The translations under genes and the position numbers were made by a program. A DNA stretch of 11,827 nucleotides from Candidatus Cloacimonas sp. (GTDB lineage Bacteria > Cloacimonadota > Cloacimonadia > Cloacimonadales > Cloacimonadaceae), in assembly GCA_035403355.1 (NCBI GenBank), contig DAONFA010000045.1:1-11827 (forward strand), in the 5' to 3' direction. Of the stretch, positions 5,102 to 11,818 are shown piece after piece. The notes beneath the pieces were generated by a model. That model ran no database searches, was not told the origin of the DNA, and was given only the letters and a program-made list of their open reading frames with translations. Each line of letters begins with the position of its first letter. Position 1 is the stretch's first letter.

Positions 5102-6697
5102 ATGGCAAAATATATATTTGTAATGGGTGGCGTGCTTTCTTCCTTAGGGAAGGGCATTGCCACCGCTTCCATCGGTATTTTATTAAAATCAATGGGTTAT
5201 AAGGTTGTGCTGCAAAAGTTTGATCCTTATTTGAATGTTGACCCCGGAACAATGAGTCCTTTTCAACATGGCGAGGTTTTTGTAACGGATGATGGAGCAG
5301 AAACAGATTTGGATTTAGGGCATTATGAGCGTTTTGTGGATGAAGCGTTAACCAGGTATTCCAGCAATTCTGCAGGTCAGATTTATGAAAGTGTGATAGA
5401 AAATGAACGCAAGGGTGTATATTTAGGCAAAACGGTGCAGGTTATTCCGCATATCACAAATGAAATTAAAGGTAGAATTCAGCGTTTGGCAAATGATTAT
5501 GACATTGTGATTACAGAGATTGGCGGAACGGTTGGCGATATTGAAAGTTTACCTTTTTTGGAGGCAGTGCGTCAGTTACGATTAGACCTGGGTTATTACA
5601 ACACGCTATATATCCTTTTAACCTATGTGCCGTTTGTGAAGTCAGCAGGAGAATTGAAGACCAAGCCCTCACAGCATAGTGCGTATAAATTACGGGAAAT
5701 AGGTATTCAACCGGATGTTTTACTCTGCCGAAGTGAAAAACCTTTTGCTGAGGATATCTATAATAAGATAGCTCTTTTTACCAATGTTCCGCGAGAAAAT
5801 GTAATCAATGCCATAGATGTAGATTGCGTTTATGAAATTCCGCTCAATTTTCAGAAAGCAGGTCTGCCGGAAATCATCTGTCAGCATTTCCAATTGGAAC
5901 AGAGACAAATCGTTATGCAGGACTGGCTGCAGTTCTTGCAAAACACTAAAAATGCACAAGAAACCGTTACTATAGCCGTTTGCGGCAAATATGTGAAGCA
6001 TCAGGATGCCTATAAAAGCATAGACGAAGCACTTTTTCATGCGGGTTCCGCTTTATTGAAAAAGGTGGAAATTGTCTGGATAGATAGCGAGCGCAATTTT
6101 CAGGAAGAAGATATTGCCAGGGAACTTAGAGGAGTTCAAGGTATTCTTGTTCCCGGTGGTTTTGGCATTAGAGGAATTGAAGGTAAAATTGCAATTGCCA
6201 AATATGCCAGAGAAAACAATATTCCCTATTTGGGCATCTGCCTGGGAATGCATACAGCCGTTATTGAATGTGCCAGGAATTTATGCAATTTGCAAAAGGC
6301 GAATAGCACTGAATTTGATGAATTAACTCCCGCTCCAGTTATCCATTTGATGGAAGATCAATTGTATCTGAAAAGAATTGGCGGGTCTATGCGTTTAGGG
6401 GCTTATCAATGTAACTTGGTGAAAAACAGTAAAGCATTTTTGGCATATCAAACAGAAAGCATCAGCGAAAGACACAGGCATCGTTATGAATTTAATAATG
6501 ACTATCGCGAAGCAATACAAAATGCAGGGCTTAAAATAAGCGGTTTATCCCCGGACGGACTTTTGGTAGAAATTGTAGAATACCCTGAATTGGATTTCTT
6601 TGTGGCAGTGCAGTTCCATCCGGAATTTAAAAGCCGACCTGTTAATCCGCATCCGCTATTTAGGGACTTTGTGCAAGCGGCGGCAAATAAGAGATAA
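5102..6697 (+). CDS. pyrG: CTP synthase (glutamine-hydrolysing)
   Basis: The enzyme makes CTP from UTP, ATP and glutamine in the cytoplasm, the last step of pyrimidine nucleotide synthesis. The protein has 531 residues, normal for the family. The synthetase domain (about 1-265) begins KYIFVMGGVLSSLGKGIA with the P-loop, then DPYLNVDPGTMSPFQHGEVFV (41-61) and ETDLDLGHYERF (67-78), ITEIGGTVGDIE (137-148) and KTKPSQHS (186-193). The class I glutamine amidotransferase domain (about 290-528) has ILVPGGFGIRG (348-358), the nucleophile Cys380 in GICLGM, and His506/Glu508 in QFHPEF. The residue four after the nucleophile is His384 (codon CAT), where the usual motif is GICLGMQ. There is no strong ribosome site, only GA-rich AAGAGA overlapping the upstream stop, which suggests translational coupling to the aminotransferase. 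Confidence 0.97.
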   Translation: MAKYIFVMGGVLSSLGKGIATASIGILLKSMGYKVVLQKFDPYLNVDPGTMSPFQHGEVFVTDDGAETDLDLGHYERFVDEALTRYSSNSAGQIYESVIENERKGVYLGKTVQVIPHITNEIKGRIQRLANDYDIVITEIGGTVGDIESLPFLEAVRQLRLDLGYYNTLYILLTYVPFVKSAGELKTKPSQHSAYKLREIGIQPDVLLCRSEKPFAEDIYNKIALFTNVPRENVINAIDVDCVYEIPLNFQKAGLPEIICQHFQLEQRQIVMQDWLQFLQNTKNAQETVTIAVCGKYVKHQDAYKSIDEALFHAGSALLKKVEIVWIDSERNFQEEDIARELRGVQGILVPGGFGIRGIEGKIAIAKYARENNIPYLGICLGMHTAVIECARNLCNLQKANSTEFDELTPAPVIHLMEDQLYLKRIGGSMRLGAYQCNLVKNSKAFLAYQTESISERHRHRYEFNNDYREAIQNAGLKISGLSPDGLLVEIVEYPELDFFVAVQFHPEFKSRPVNPHPLFRDFVQAAANKR

Positions 6698-6743
6698 GGA
6701 TTTTGGGAACGAGGATTTAAGGATTAAAGGATTTAAAGGATTT

Positions 6744-6843
6744 AATCGGTATGGGATGAACAGGATGGAAGGGATTTTAGGGGATTTAATAGGTATGGGA
6801 TGAACAGGATGGAAGTGATTTTACTGGATTTAATAGAAATGGG
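6744..6843 (-). repeat. Two 44-bp units and a partial third, inverted relative to the 3593-3721 array
   Basis: Units start at 6744 and 6788. The core AATMGGTATGGGATGAACAG is followed by GATGGAAGKGATTTTA and GGATTT. A degenerate third copy, AATAGAAATGGG, starts at 6832. The reverse complement gives AAATCC...CCTGTTCATCCCATACC, plainly the same family as the three 43-bp units upstream of the aminotransferase. The aminotransferase-pyrG pair is therefore bracketed by oppositely oriented copies. Confidence 0.75.
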
Positions 6844-6881
6844 TTGACTGAGAACATCGTTCCTCCGCATTTTGTGTAGCC

Positions 6882-6969
6882 AGCGGACGCCGTTCTTGGT
6901 ACCGGCGGACGCCGTTCCGCCGTTTTTTTATTCGGCGCTACAGCGAGCGCCGGTACAAAGCGCCGGTAC
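6882..6969 (+). repeat. GC-rich triple-hairpin element, copy 2
   Basis: The forward order is a decayed hairpin A (6882-6895, right arm largely lost), GTAC (6899-6902), an intact hairpin A (6903-6922), a T-rich spacer ending ATT, hairpin B (6933-6952) and GTAC (6953-6956). An extra CGCCGGTAC follows at 6961-6969, a partial repeat of the right end. Hairpin A is CGGCGGA-CGCCGT-TCCGCCG and hairpin B is CGGCGCT-ACAGCG-AGCGCCG, each with 7-bp arms and a 6-nt loop. The outer GTACCGGCG and CGCCGGTAC are also perfect inverted repeats. Confidence 0.8.
6903..6929 (+). terminator. Probable intrinsic terminator downstream of pyrG, supplied by hairpin A
   Basis: A perfect 7-bp GC-rich stem with a 6-nt loop is followed at once by seven T residues (6923-6929). 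This is the form of a Rho-independent terminator on the plus strand, about 205 nt after the pyrG stop. It lies inside the repeat element, so any terminator function may have been acquired by chance. Confidence 0.55.
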
Positions 6970-7081
6970 AAAAACCCATTCTAAGCATATTTTTGCATAT
7001 TTTCGCTACCCTATTGGCAAGCATCGTTGTCAGTTGGGAACAGAAATCCGCGGGAAATTTAGGTAAGCAGCAGGAAAATCA

Positions 7082-7113
7082 TTGACAAAATCCCCGCTCT
7101 TAAAAAGTAGATT
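7082..7113 (+). promoter_or_regulatory. Possible promoter for tRNA-Leu
   Basis: TTGACA at 7082-7087 is a perfect -35 box 39 nt before the tRNA. The best -10 candidate is TAGATT (7108-7113), with a 20-nt spacer that is longer than the usual 17; TACATT at 7113-7118 is another. The position suits a short tRNA leader. A sigma factor with Bacteroidota-like spacing would explain the long gap. Confidence 0.35.
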
Positions 7114-7125
7114 ACATTATCCGAT

Positions 7126-7213
7126 GCTGAAGTGGTGAAATTGGTAGACACGCTAGTTTCAGGGACTAGTGAGCAATGCGCTCATGGGGGTTCGAGTCCC
7201 CCCTTCAGCACCA
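7126..7213 (+). tRNA. tRNA-Leu, anticodon CAG
   Basis: The 88-nt gene folds as a complete class II tRNA. The acceptor arm is GCTGAAG (7126-7132) with CTTCAGC (7203-7209), discriminator A7210, and an encoded CCA at 7211-7213. The D-arm contains GTG/CAC with AAATTGGTAGA between. The anticodon stem is CTAGT/ACTAG (7153-7157 and 7165-7169) with loop TTCAGGG, anticodon CAG at 7160-7162, reading the CUG codon. The long variable arm TGAGC-AATGC-GCTCA (7170-7184) is typical of leucine tRNAs. The T-arm is GGGGG-TTCGAGT-CCCCC. A run of seven T (7214-7220) follows the CCA directly. Confidence 0.97.
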
Positions 7214-7220
7214 TTTTTTT
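7214..7220 (+). terminator. T-run after tRNA-Leu
   Basis: Seven T residues follow the tRNA CCA directly. With the stable acceptor and T stems just upstream this could end transcription, though there is no separate terminator hairpin. Confidence 0.35.
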
Positions 7221-7276
7221 ATTCTAATTTATACCTTCCGCTGATATTTTCCTGCTAAGCAAAGAAAAAATAATCA

Positions 7277-7307
7277 TTGACTATCCCAGCCCTGCTGCAA
7301 TTATAGT
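7277..7307 (+). promoter_or_regulatory. Possible promoter of the phoH-alr unit
   Basis: TTGACT (7277-7282) and TATAGT (7302-7307) are separated by 19 nt, and the start codon is 60 nt beyond. The spacer is slightly long, as it is for the tRNA promoter. Both start ATTGAC followed by a C-rich patch, so they may be read by the same sigma factor. Confidence 0.35.
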
Positions 7308-7353
7308 TTTATCTTGAATAAAGACCCCGTTTTCGGTGGTAAATATAATATAA

Positions 7354-7358
7354 GGGAG
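7354..7358 (+). promoter_or_regulatory. Shine-Dalgarno of the PIN-PhoH gene
   Basis: GGGAG, 8 nt before ATG 7367. It supports the start that leaves the PIN-domain Asp9 near the N-terminus. Confidence 0.65.
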
Positions 7359-7366
7359 TAATAGAA

Positions 7367-8707
7367 ATGGAAAGGAAGATATATGTACTGGATACCAATG
7401 TGCTGATTCACAATCCCCAAGCACTCTTTTCCTTTGAGGATAACAGAGTTGTTTTACCAATTGTAGTTATTGAAGAAATTGACCAGTTTAAAAAAGGGGT
7501 GGATGAAAAGAGCCGTAATGCCCGTCAAATAGGACGCTATCTGGATGCATTGCGGAAAAAAGGGAAATTACAGGATGGCGTACCTACAGAAAACGGCGGC
7601 ACAATTCAGGTTACAGTAAATAAAGATATTGCCAATGCTGCTTCGGAGCTTCTATTTTTGGATAAAAACGATAATCTGATTATCGGCACGGCATTGTATT
7701 TTAAGCAGCATTATCCAGAGTCCATCGTTACTCTTGTTTCAAAAGATGTAAATGTGCGAGTGAAAGCAGATTGCGTAGGCATCAATGCCGAAAATTTTGA
7801 GACCGATACTATTAAATATGATGAATTCTTTACCGGCTGGGAGGTTTTAGACCTAGAGCCGGAACAATTCAGGGCATTGGAAGAAAAGGGATATTTAGAT
7901 AATATCTTTGGTGATTTTTTCCCCAATCAGTTTGTGCGTGTTCCCATTCCTGATAATCCCAATCAATATAAAACCTTGCGTTATCATTATGGACGCAATC
8001 AGTTGTATCTCATCAATCATTACACGGGACAGCAAATCTTCGGAATTACAGCTCGTAACTTTGAGCAGGAGATGGCATTGGATATTCTTTTAGATGACAG
8101 CATCAAACTGGTTAGCTTATCCGGTAAAGCTGGAACAGGAAAAACCCTTTTAGCTATGGCTGCCGGATTGCAAAAGGTGGTAGAAGAAAAAAAATATTCC
8201 CGTCTGGTGGTTTCGCGTCCTATTTCTCCTTTAGGCAAAGACCTGGGCTATCTACCCGGTTCCAAAACCGAAAAATTCAACCCCTGGATGCAACCTATCT
8301 ATGATAATATGGATATTTTACTATCCTCACATCCGGAAAAAAATAAAGATAACCCGAAAGATAAGAAGAAATTTGATATTAATGACCTGATGGATATGGG
8401 ATTTTTAGAATTGGAACCCTTAACCTATATTCGGGGTCGTAGCTTACCCAATCAGTTTTTCATCATAGACGAAGCCCAAAATTTAAGTCCGCACGAAATG
8501 AAAACTATCATCACCCGTGCCGGAGTTAATACCAAAGTAGTGCTTACAGGTGACCCTTACCAGATAGATATTCCTTATCTGGATTCGCAGAGTAACGGTC
8601 TTTCCGTTTCTGTAGAAAAATTTAAGGGAGAAATTCTGGTAGGTCATATCACTTTGGATAAAGGCGAACGCAGCGCTCTGGCTGATTTAGCCGCTAAGTA
8701 TCTCTAA
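7367..8707 (+). CDS. PIN-PhoH fusion ATPase (PhoH2/YlaK type)
   Basis: This 446-residue protein joins two domains. Residues 4-145 are a PIN ribonuclease domain: YVLDTNVLIHNP (6-17) holds Asp9 and Asn11, VIEEIDQFK (34-42) the next acidic residues, and LVSKDVNVRVKA (123-134) the last, Asp127. Residues about 225-446 are the PhoH P-loop ATPase. Walker A is SGKAGTGKT (252-260), then SRPISPLGKDLGYLPG (283-298), Walker B FFIIDEAQNLSP (364-375) and VVLTGDPYQIDIPYLD (391-406). A lysine-rich loop (321-336) separates the ATPase motifs. Characterised mycobacterial PhoH2 proteins combine RNA unwinding and RNA cleavage, so an RNA-processing role is likely; the substrate here is unknown. No antitoxin-like small gene precedes it. 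Alanine racemase begins 3 nt after its stop, so the two are probably cotranscribed. Confidence 0.92.
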   Translation: MERKIYVLDTNVLIHNPQALFSFEDNRVVLPIVVIEEIDQFKKGVDEKSRNARQIGRYLDALRKKGKLQDGVPTENGGTIQVTVNKDIANAASELLFLDKNDNLIIGTALYFKQHYPESIVTLVSKDVNVRVKADCVGINAENFETDTIKYDEFFTGWEVLDLEPEQFRALEEKGYLDNIFGDFFPNQFVRVPIPDNPNQYKTLRYHYGRNQLYLINHYTGQQIFGITARNFEQEMALDILLDDSIKLVSLSGKAGTGKTLLAMAAGLQKVVEEKKYSRLVVSRPISPLGKDLGYLPGSKTEKFNPWMQPIYDNMDILLSSHPEKNKDNPKDKKKFDINDLMDMGFLELEPLTYIRGRSLPNQFFIIDEAQNLSPHEMKTIITRAGVNTKVVLTGDPYQIDIPYLDSQSNGLSVSVEKFKGEILVGHITLDKGERSALADLAAKYL

Positions 8708-8710
8708 ACT

Positions 8711-10600
8711 ATGCCTTACCGAAAGAATTTTGACCGCAGCCGGGTGGAAATTAACCTTTCCGCTTTCAGAGCTAACCTGCATCTCCTGAAAAGTTATTTG
8801 GAACCACAGCAGCAATTTATGATGATTGTGAAAGCGGATGCTTATGGGCATGGAGCGATAGAAATAAGCAAAGTTGCCTGCGAGGAAGGAGCTGTCTATT
8901 TAGGAGTTGCCAATCCTGAAGAAGGGCGTTTATTACGCTTACAGGGTTGCAAGGAACCGATTTTAGTGCTTTCGCCTTGTTTAACAAACGAGATAAATAC
9001 TATTTTGGCAAACGACCTGGCAGTTAATGTTTCTTCTTTGGATTTTGCCAAGGCATTGAACAGAAATGCCAAAGCAGCTAATAAACAGGCAGTTGTTCAT
9101 CTGAAAGTAGATACAGGTATGCATCGCAGCGGGATTTTGGATAGCGAATTTATCTCTTTCTATGCCAAAATAGCCAATATGGATTGGATAATCATTGAAG
9201 GTATATTCAGTCATTTTGCCTCTGCCGAAAGCGATTTGGATTTCAGCCGCAAGCAGGAAGAACGATTTTGGAATATTATAGATAATCTTGCGGTTCATCC
9301 GAAATATATGCACATTGATAATTCCAATGCCTTGGTAAATGGTTTGGGAAAACGCAGCAATCTTGTTCGTTTAGGTATTATGGCTTACGGCATTCAAATT
9401 CCGGGAAATAAGGATATTGGCTTGCAGCCGGTGATGTCTTTTAAAACTATCCTTTCGCAGATAAAGCACATCAGTAAAGGCGAGGCGGTTGGTTATAACC
9501 GTTCCTGGATAGCCCAAGAGGATTGTGTTTACGGAATACTTCCAATCGGTTATGCCGATGGCTATGATTTTATGCTATCCAATTGTGGTGTTGTTTGGCT
9601 GAAAGATAAACTCTGCAAGGTGATAGGACGCATTTCTATGGATATGATTTGTGTGGATTTATCCCCAGTAGAAAATCCTGCTATAGGCGACGAGGCAATC
9701 CTTATTGGCGGTTCTCCTAAAGAGACCAAAGCAGAAAATCTGGTTGCCAGATATGGTGGTAATGCTTATGAATTGCTTTGTCAAGTTGGTCGCAGAGCTA
9801 AGCGCTATTATTTTCAAGAAGGGAAATTAGTTCATAGCGCTCCTCTTTCCCGGCGGGATTTTGTTCCTGACGATTTTTCGGACAGCAAACTGAATCAGAT
9901 AATTGAATCGGCAATAGCCCAACGCTTACAAAGCATTGAAATAGGTGAACTTATCTACCGTGAAATGCTACGGGATTTCTTTTACTATAAGGATAGAGAT
10001 ATTCACTATAGGTATAATTTTCAACATAAAATCATCTTCTCTCATTCTTTGAATTCGGGTTATTACAATGTAGTTACTATCCTTAACTTTGACAAGGTCT
10101 TAAGTAATGACTACTTTTTAGTTGCCTGCGCTTCTTCCGATGAAATCCTGCGCCGTTATTTCAAACGCAGCGATGTTGAATATCGCTGGCTGATGGATGA
10201 TAAATTTGAACTGGATACAGAAAGCTTTATCGTTAGCTTGGCAAAAGTGGATGATTTAATTCTTAAAACCACTCTCACCTATATCAATGGCTGTTTGGAA
10301 ATTAGATGCTCACATCCCAATCTGAAAAACAAAATAGGAAAAAAGGTTCATTTTACTATCAATACAAATACCCTATATCCATCTTCTTTGCATCAATTCA
10401 GCGTTTTCATCACGGAACTTACACGCGGAGTTGATATTGCCTTTCAGTTTCCCGCCGAATTAGATACGGTGGATTGTGTGCCCTTTTTCTCGGGACAGGA
10501 TAAAGACCCGGCTATCAGTAGAACCAACGCTGAAATAAGGGTTTCCAGTGAACCTGAGGAATGGATATTTCCCGTTAGCGGAGTTGTTTTTGCCTACTGA
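8711..10600 (+). CDS. alr: Alanine racemase with a long unrecognised C-terminal domain
   Basis: Residues 8-370 are a complete alanine racemase, converting L-alanine to D-alanine for peptidoglycan. The PLP lysine is Lys41 in VKADAYGHGA, with Tyr45. Arg139 lies in KVDTGMHRSGI, His168 in FSHFAS, and Ser205 in HIDNSNA. Arg220 and Ile223 lie in VRLGI. The second catalytic base is Tyr262 in GYNRSW, in the C-terminal beta domain, with Met310 in ISMDM and Tyr353 in NAYELL. Family members usually stop near 360-390 residues. This one continues to 629 in one uninterrupted frame. The extra part starts with a helical stretch (388-422), then a beta-rich region with GKKVHFTINTNTLYP (543-557), FITELTRGVDIAFQFP (566-581) and the end EEWIFPVSGVVFAY (616-629). 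It has no membrane segment or signal. I do not recognise this domain. There is no Shine-Dalgarno before the ATG, 3 nt after phoH, so translation is probably coupled. Confidence 0.92.
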   Translation: MPYRKNFDRSRVEINLSAFRANLHLLKSYLEPQQQFMMIVKADAYGHGAIEISKVACEEGAVYLGVANPEEGRLLRLQGCKEPILVLSPCLTNEINTILANDLAVNVSSLDFAKALNRNAKAANKQAVVHLKVDTGMHRSGILDSEFISFYAKIANMDWIIIEGIFSHFASAESDLDFSRKQEERFWNIIDNLAVHPKYMHIDNSNALVNGLGKRSNLVRLGIMAYGIQIPGNKDIGLQPVMSFKTILSQIKHISKGEAVGYNRSWIAQEDCVYGILPIGYADGYDFMLSNCGVVWLKDKLCKVIGRISMDMICVDLSPVENPAIGDEAILIGGSPKETKAENLVARYGGNAYELLCQVGRRAKRYYFQEGKLVHSAPLSRRDFVPDDFSDSKLNQIIESAIAQRLQSIEIGELIYREMLRDFFYYKDRDIHYRYNFQHKIIFSHSLNSGYYNVVTILNFDKVLSNDYFLVACASSDEILRRYFKRSDVEYRWLMDDKFELDTESFIVSLAKVDDLILKTTLTYINGCLEIRCSHPNLKNKIGKKVHFTINTNTLYPSSLHQFSVFITELTRGVDIAFQFPAELDTVDCVPFFSGQDKDPAISRTNAEIRVSSEPEEWIFPVSGVVFAY

Positions 10601-10756
10601 AACCAAAAAAATGTTTGACAAATCTTCCGTCTCAGTTTAGTTGTTCCCGCAAGTTAATTGCTTATATTAGATTTAGATACGGACTTGCAAAGGAAATGAA
10701 TCTCTCTCTGGAAATTGGATTATTGATTAGAGTTCTTAGCTTAGGAAGAATTGCTT
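10601..10756. promoter_or_regulatory. Leader of the C39-like gene with possible promoter
   Basis: Two candidates are visible: TTGTTC (10641-10646) with TATATT (10663-10668) at 16-nt spacing, and a perfect TTGACA (10615-10620) with only a weak TAGTTG 17 nt on. The ribosome site is AGGAAG (10743-10748). No terminator for alr is evident, so read-through from upstream is possible. Confidence 0.3.
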
Positions 10757-11710
10757 ATGAAAAAATTGCCCTTAATATGCATCACTCTAATTTTGTGCAT
10801 ACCACTTATTGCCGGAAGCTTTAACTGGTATTCACAAAATGATGAACGCTGGAAAGCGGAACAATTAGGTTCGGGAAGAACATCCATTGGCAACAGCGGT
10901 TGCGTGCTAAGCTGTCTCTCAATGCTGTTAAATGCAGAAGCCAGCAATGAGTATATTACTCCAGACCGCTTGAATGAATGGCTGAAAAAGAACGGTGGCT
11001 ACGCCGGCAGCAATATGCGTTGGCAAATCCCCGGAGAAATAGATGGTAACGGCTTGGGGCTGGAATTAGTTGCCCAAAGCAAAGTTAGAAACGACTGGGG
11101 TTTTCTTTCCGGCGAATTGGCAAAAGGTAATAAGGTTATTGTGAAAGTTGCCGGCAGACGCAGTCATTGGGTTCTGGTTATTAAACAGGATGGTGCCAAA
11201 GATAAACCCTCTTCTTACATTATTAACGACCCCGGAATGAAAGAATACGAAGAACGAACTCTTGCCTATTTCGGAGGGTTTAAATCCGCCCGTTCCTATT
11301 CCGGAAACTGGCTGGATGAGCAGGCATTTGATTTGGATAGCGAAATTAATGTAGTTCCCGTTTCCCAGGATGAACTCTTTCTCTATGATGTTGCCAAATT
11401 GCCTCATCCTGCAGATGTTTATGTAACTTTGCATAACAATTTACCAGTGGATATTTCCGGTTATTTTATTCTCGGTCTCTTTGATGAAGACGGAACTTAC
11501 CTTCGCACCGTGGACTATGAATATGCGTCCATAGAATCAAGCGGTAATTATGACCTCCTCTATGAATTGCCAGATGTTAAACCTCTGAATGAAGAACACC
11601 AAGACCTGAAGATTATATACAGTAAATACTTTTCCAATATGCCTTCTTTAACCGAATCTATAGAGCTGATTAATAAGGGCATTAAGAATTATACTCATAC
11701 TACCAATTAA
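10757..11710 (+). CDS. Secreted C39-like cysteine peptidase-family protein
   Basis: The start is placed at ATG 10757 because AGGAAG (10743-10748) lies 8 nt before it; an in-frame TTG at 10751 would leave almost no spacing. The product has 317 residues. Residues 1-20 are a signal peptide (MKKLPLICITLILCIPLIAG). Residues 24-160 match the C39-like papain-fold family: YSQNDERWK (25-33), then SIGNSGCVLSCLSMLL (43-58) with the likely nucleophile Cys49. GRRSHWVLVIK (133-143) supplies His137 and YIINDPG (154-160) supplies Asp158. Gln27 may support the oxyanion hole. All residues of a working peptidase are visible, though many family members have unknown substrates. Residues 200-317 look like a separate beta-rich domain (VYVTLHNNLPVDISGYFILGL). 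It is probably exported to periplasm or surface and may cleave peptide or cell-wall material. A functional link to alr is speculative. Confidence 0.85.
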   Translation: MKKLPLICITLILCIPLIAGSFNWYSQNDERWKAEQLGSGRTSIGNSGCVLSCLSMLLNAEASNEYITPDRLNEWLKKNGGYAGSNMRWQIPGEIDGNGLGLELVAQSKVRNDWGFLSGELAKGNKVIVKVAGRRSHWVLVIKQDGAKDKPSSYIINDPGMKEYEERTLAYFGGFKSARSYSGNWLDEQAFDLDSEINVVPVSQDELFLYDVAKLPHPADVYVTLHNNLPVDISGYFILGLFDEDGTYLRTVDYEYASIESSGNYDLLYELPDVKPLNEEHQDLKIIYSKYFSNMPSLTESIELINKGIKNYTHTTN

Positions 11711-11723
11711 AAAGGCGCTTTTT
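11709..11723. terminator. Short A/T-armed hairpin at the stop codon
   Basis: AAAAAG-GCG-CTTTTT forms a 6-bp stem with a 3-nt loop that includes the last two bases of the stop codon, and ends in five T. It could be a weak bidirectional terminator. The large GC hairpins begin right after it. Confidence 0.35.
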
Positions 11724-11818
11724 GTACCGGCGGACGCCGTTCCGCCGATTTTGGTACCGGCGGACGCCGTTCCGCCGATTCGGCGCTACAGCGAGCGCCG
11801 GTACATCCCCACCGGTAC
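11724..11818 (+). repeat. GC-rich triple-hairpin element, copy 3 (most complete)
   Basis: The forward order is GTAC (11724-11727), hairpin A (11728-11747), spacer ATTTTG, GTAC (11754-11757), hairpin A (11758-11777), spacer ATT, hairpin B (11781-11800), GTAC (11801-11804), then a partial CCGGTAC (11812-11818). The two A hairpins are identical. The element starts 14 nt after the stop of the C39-like gene and may continue beyond the window. Confidence 0.8.

Larger units (their letters stand above)
6698..7125. other. Intergenic region between pyrG and tRNA-Leu
   Basis: No gene is supported here. It holds GGATTTAAGG-type short repeats (6699-6743), two inverted 44-bp units, the second GC-rich hairpin element, a probable pyrG terminator, and a possible tRNA promoter. 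The stretch 6970-7080 shows nothing I recognise. Confidence 0.65.

Noticed and set aside
6872..7066. 64-residue plus-strand frame
   Set aside because: It translates the GC-rich hairpin element and has no ribosome site.
7126..7213. tRNA-Leu as an integration site for a genomic island
   Set aside because: No duplicated 3' end of the tRNA and no integrase are visible on either side; the neighbouring genes are housekeeping.
8981..9313. 110-residue minus-strand frame within alr
   Set aside because: It is antisense to the racemase catalytic region, with no ribosome site or recognisable motif.
8711..10600. Alanine racemase plus extension as a sequencing-error fusion of two genes
   Set aside because: The frame continues with normal codon use and no ribosome site or start near the junction at about residue 372, so a true fusion is simpler. 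It cannot be excluded without relatives to compare.
10615..10824. 69-residue plus-strand frame from TTG 10615
   Set aside because: Its start is the TTG of a TTGACA promoter-like box, it has no ribosome site, and it overlaps the signal peptide of the C39-like protein in another frame.
11066..11434. 122-residue minus-strand frame within the C39-like gene
   Set aside because: It is antisense to the catalytic His/Asp region, and no independent evidence supports it.
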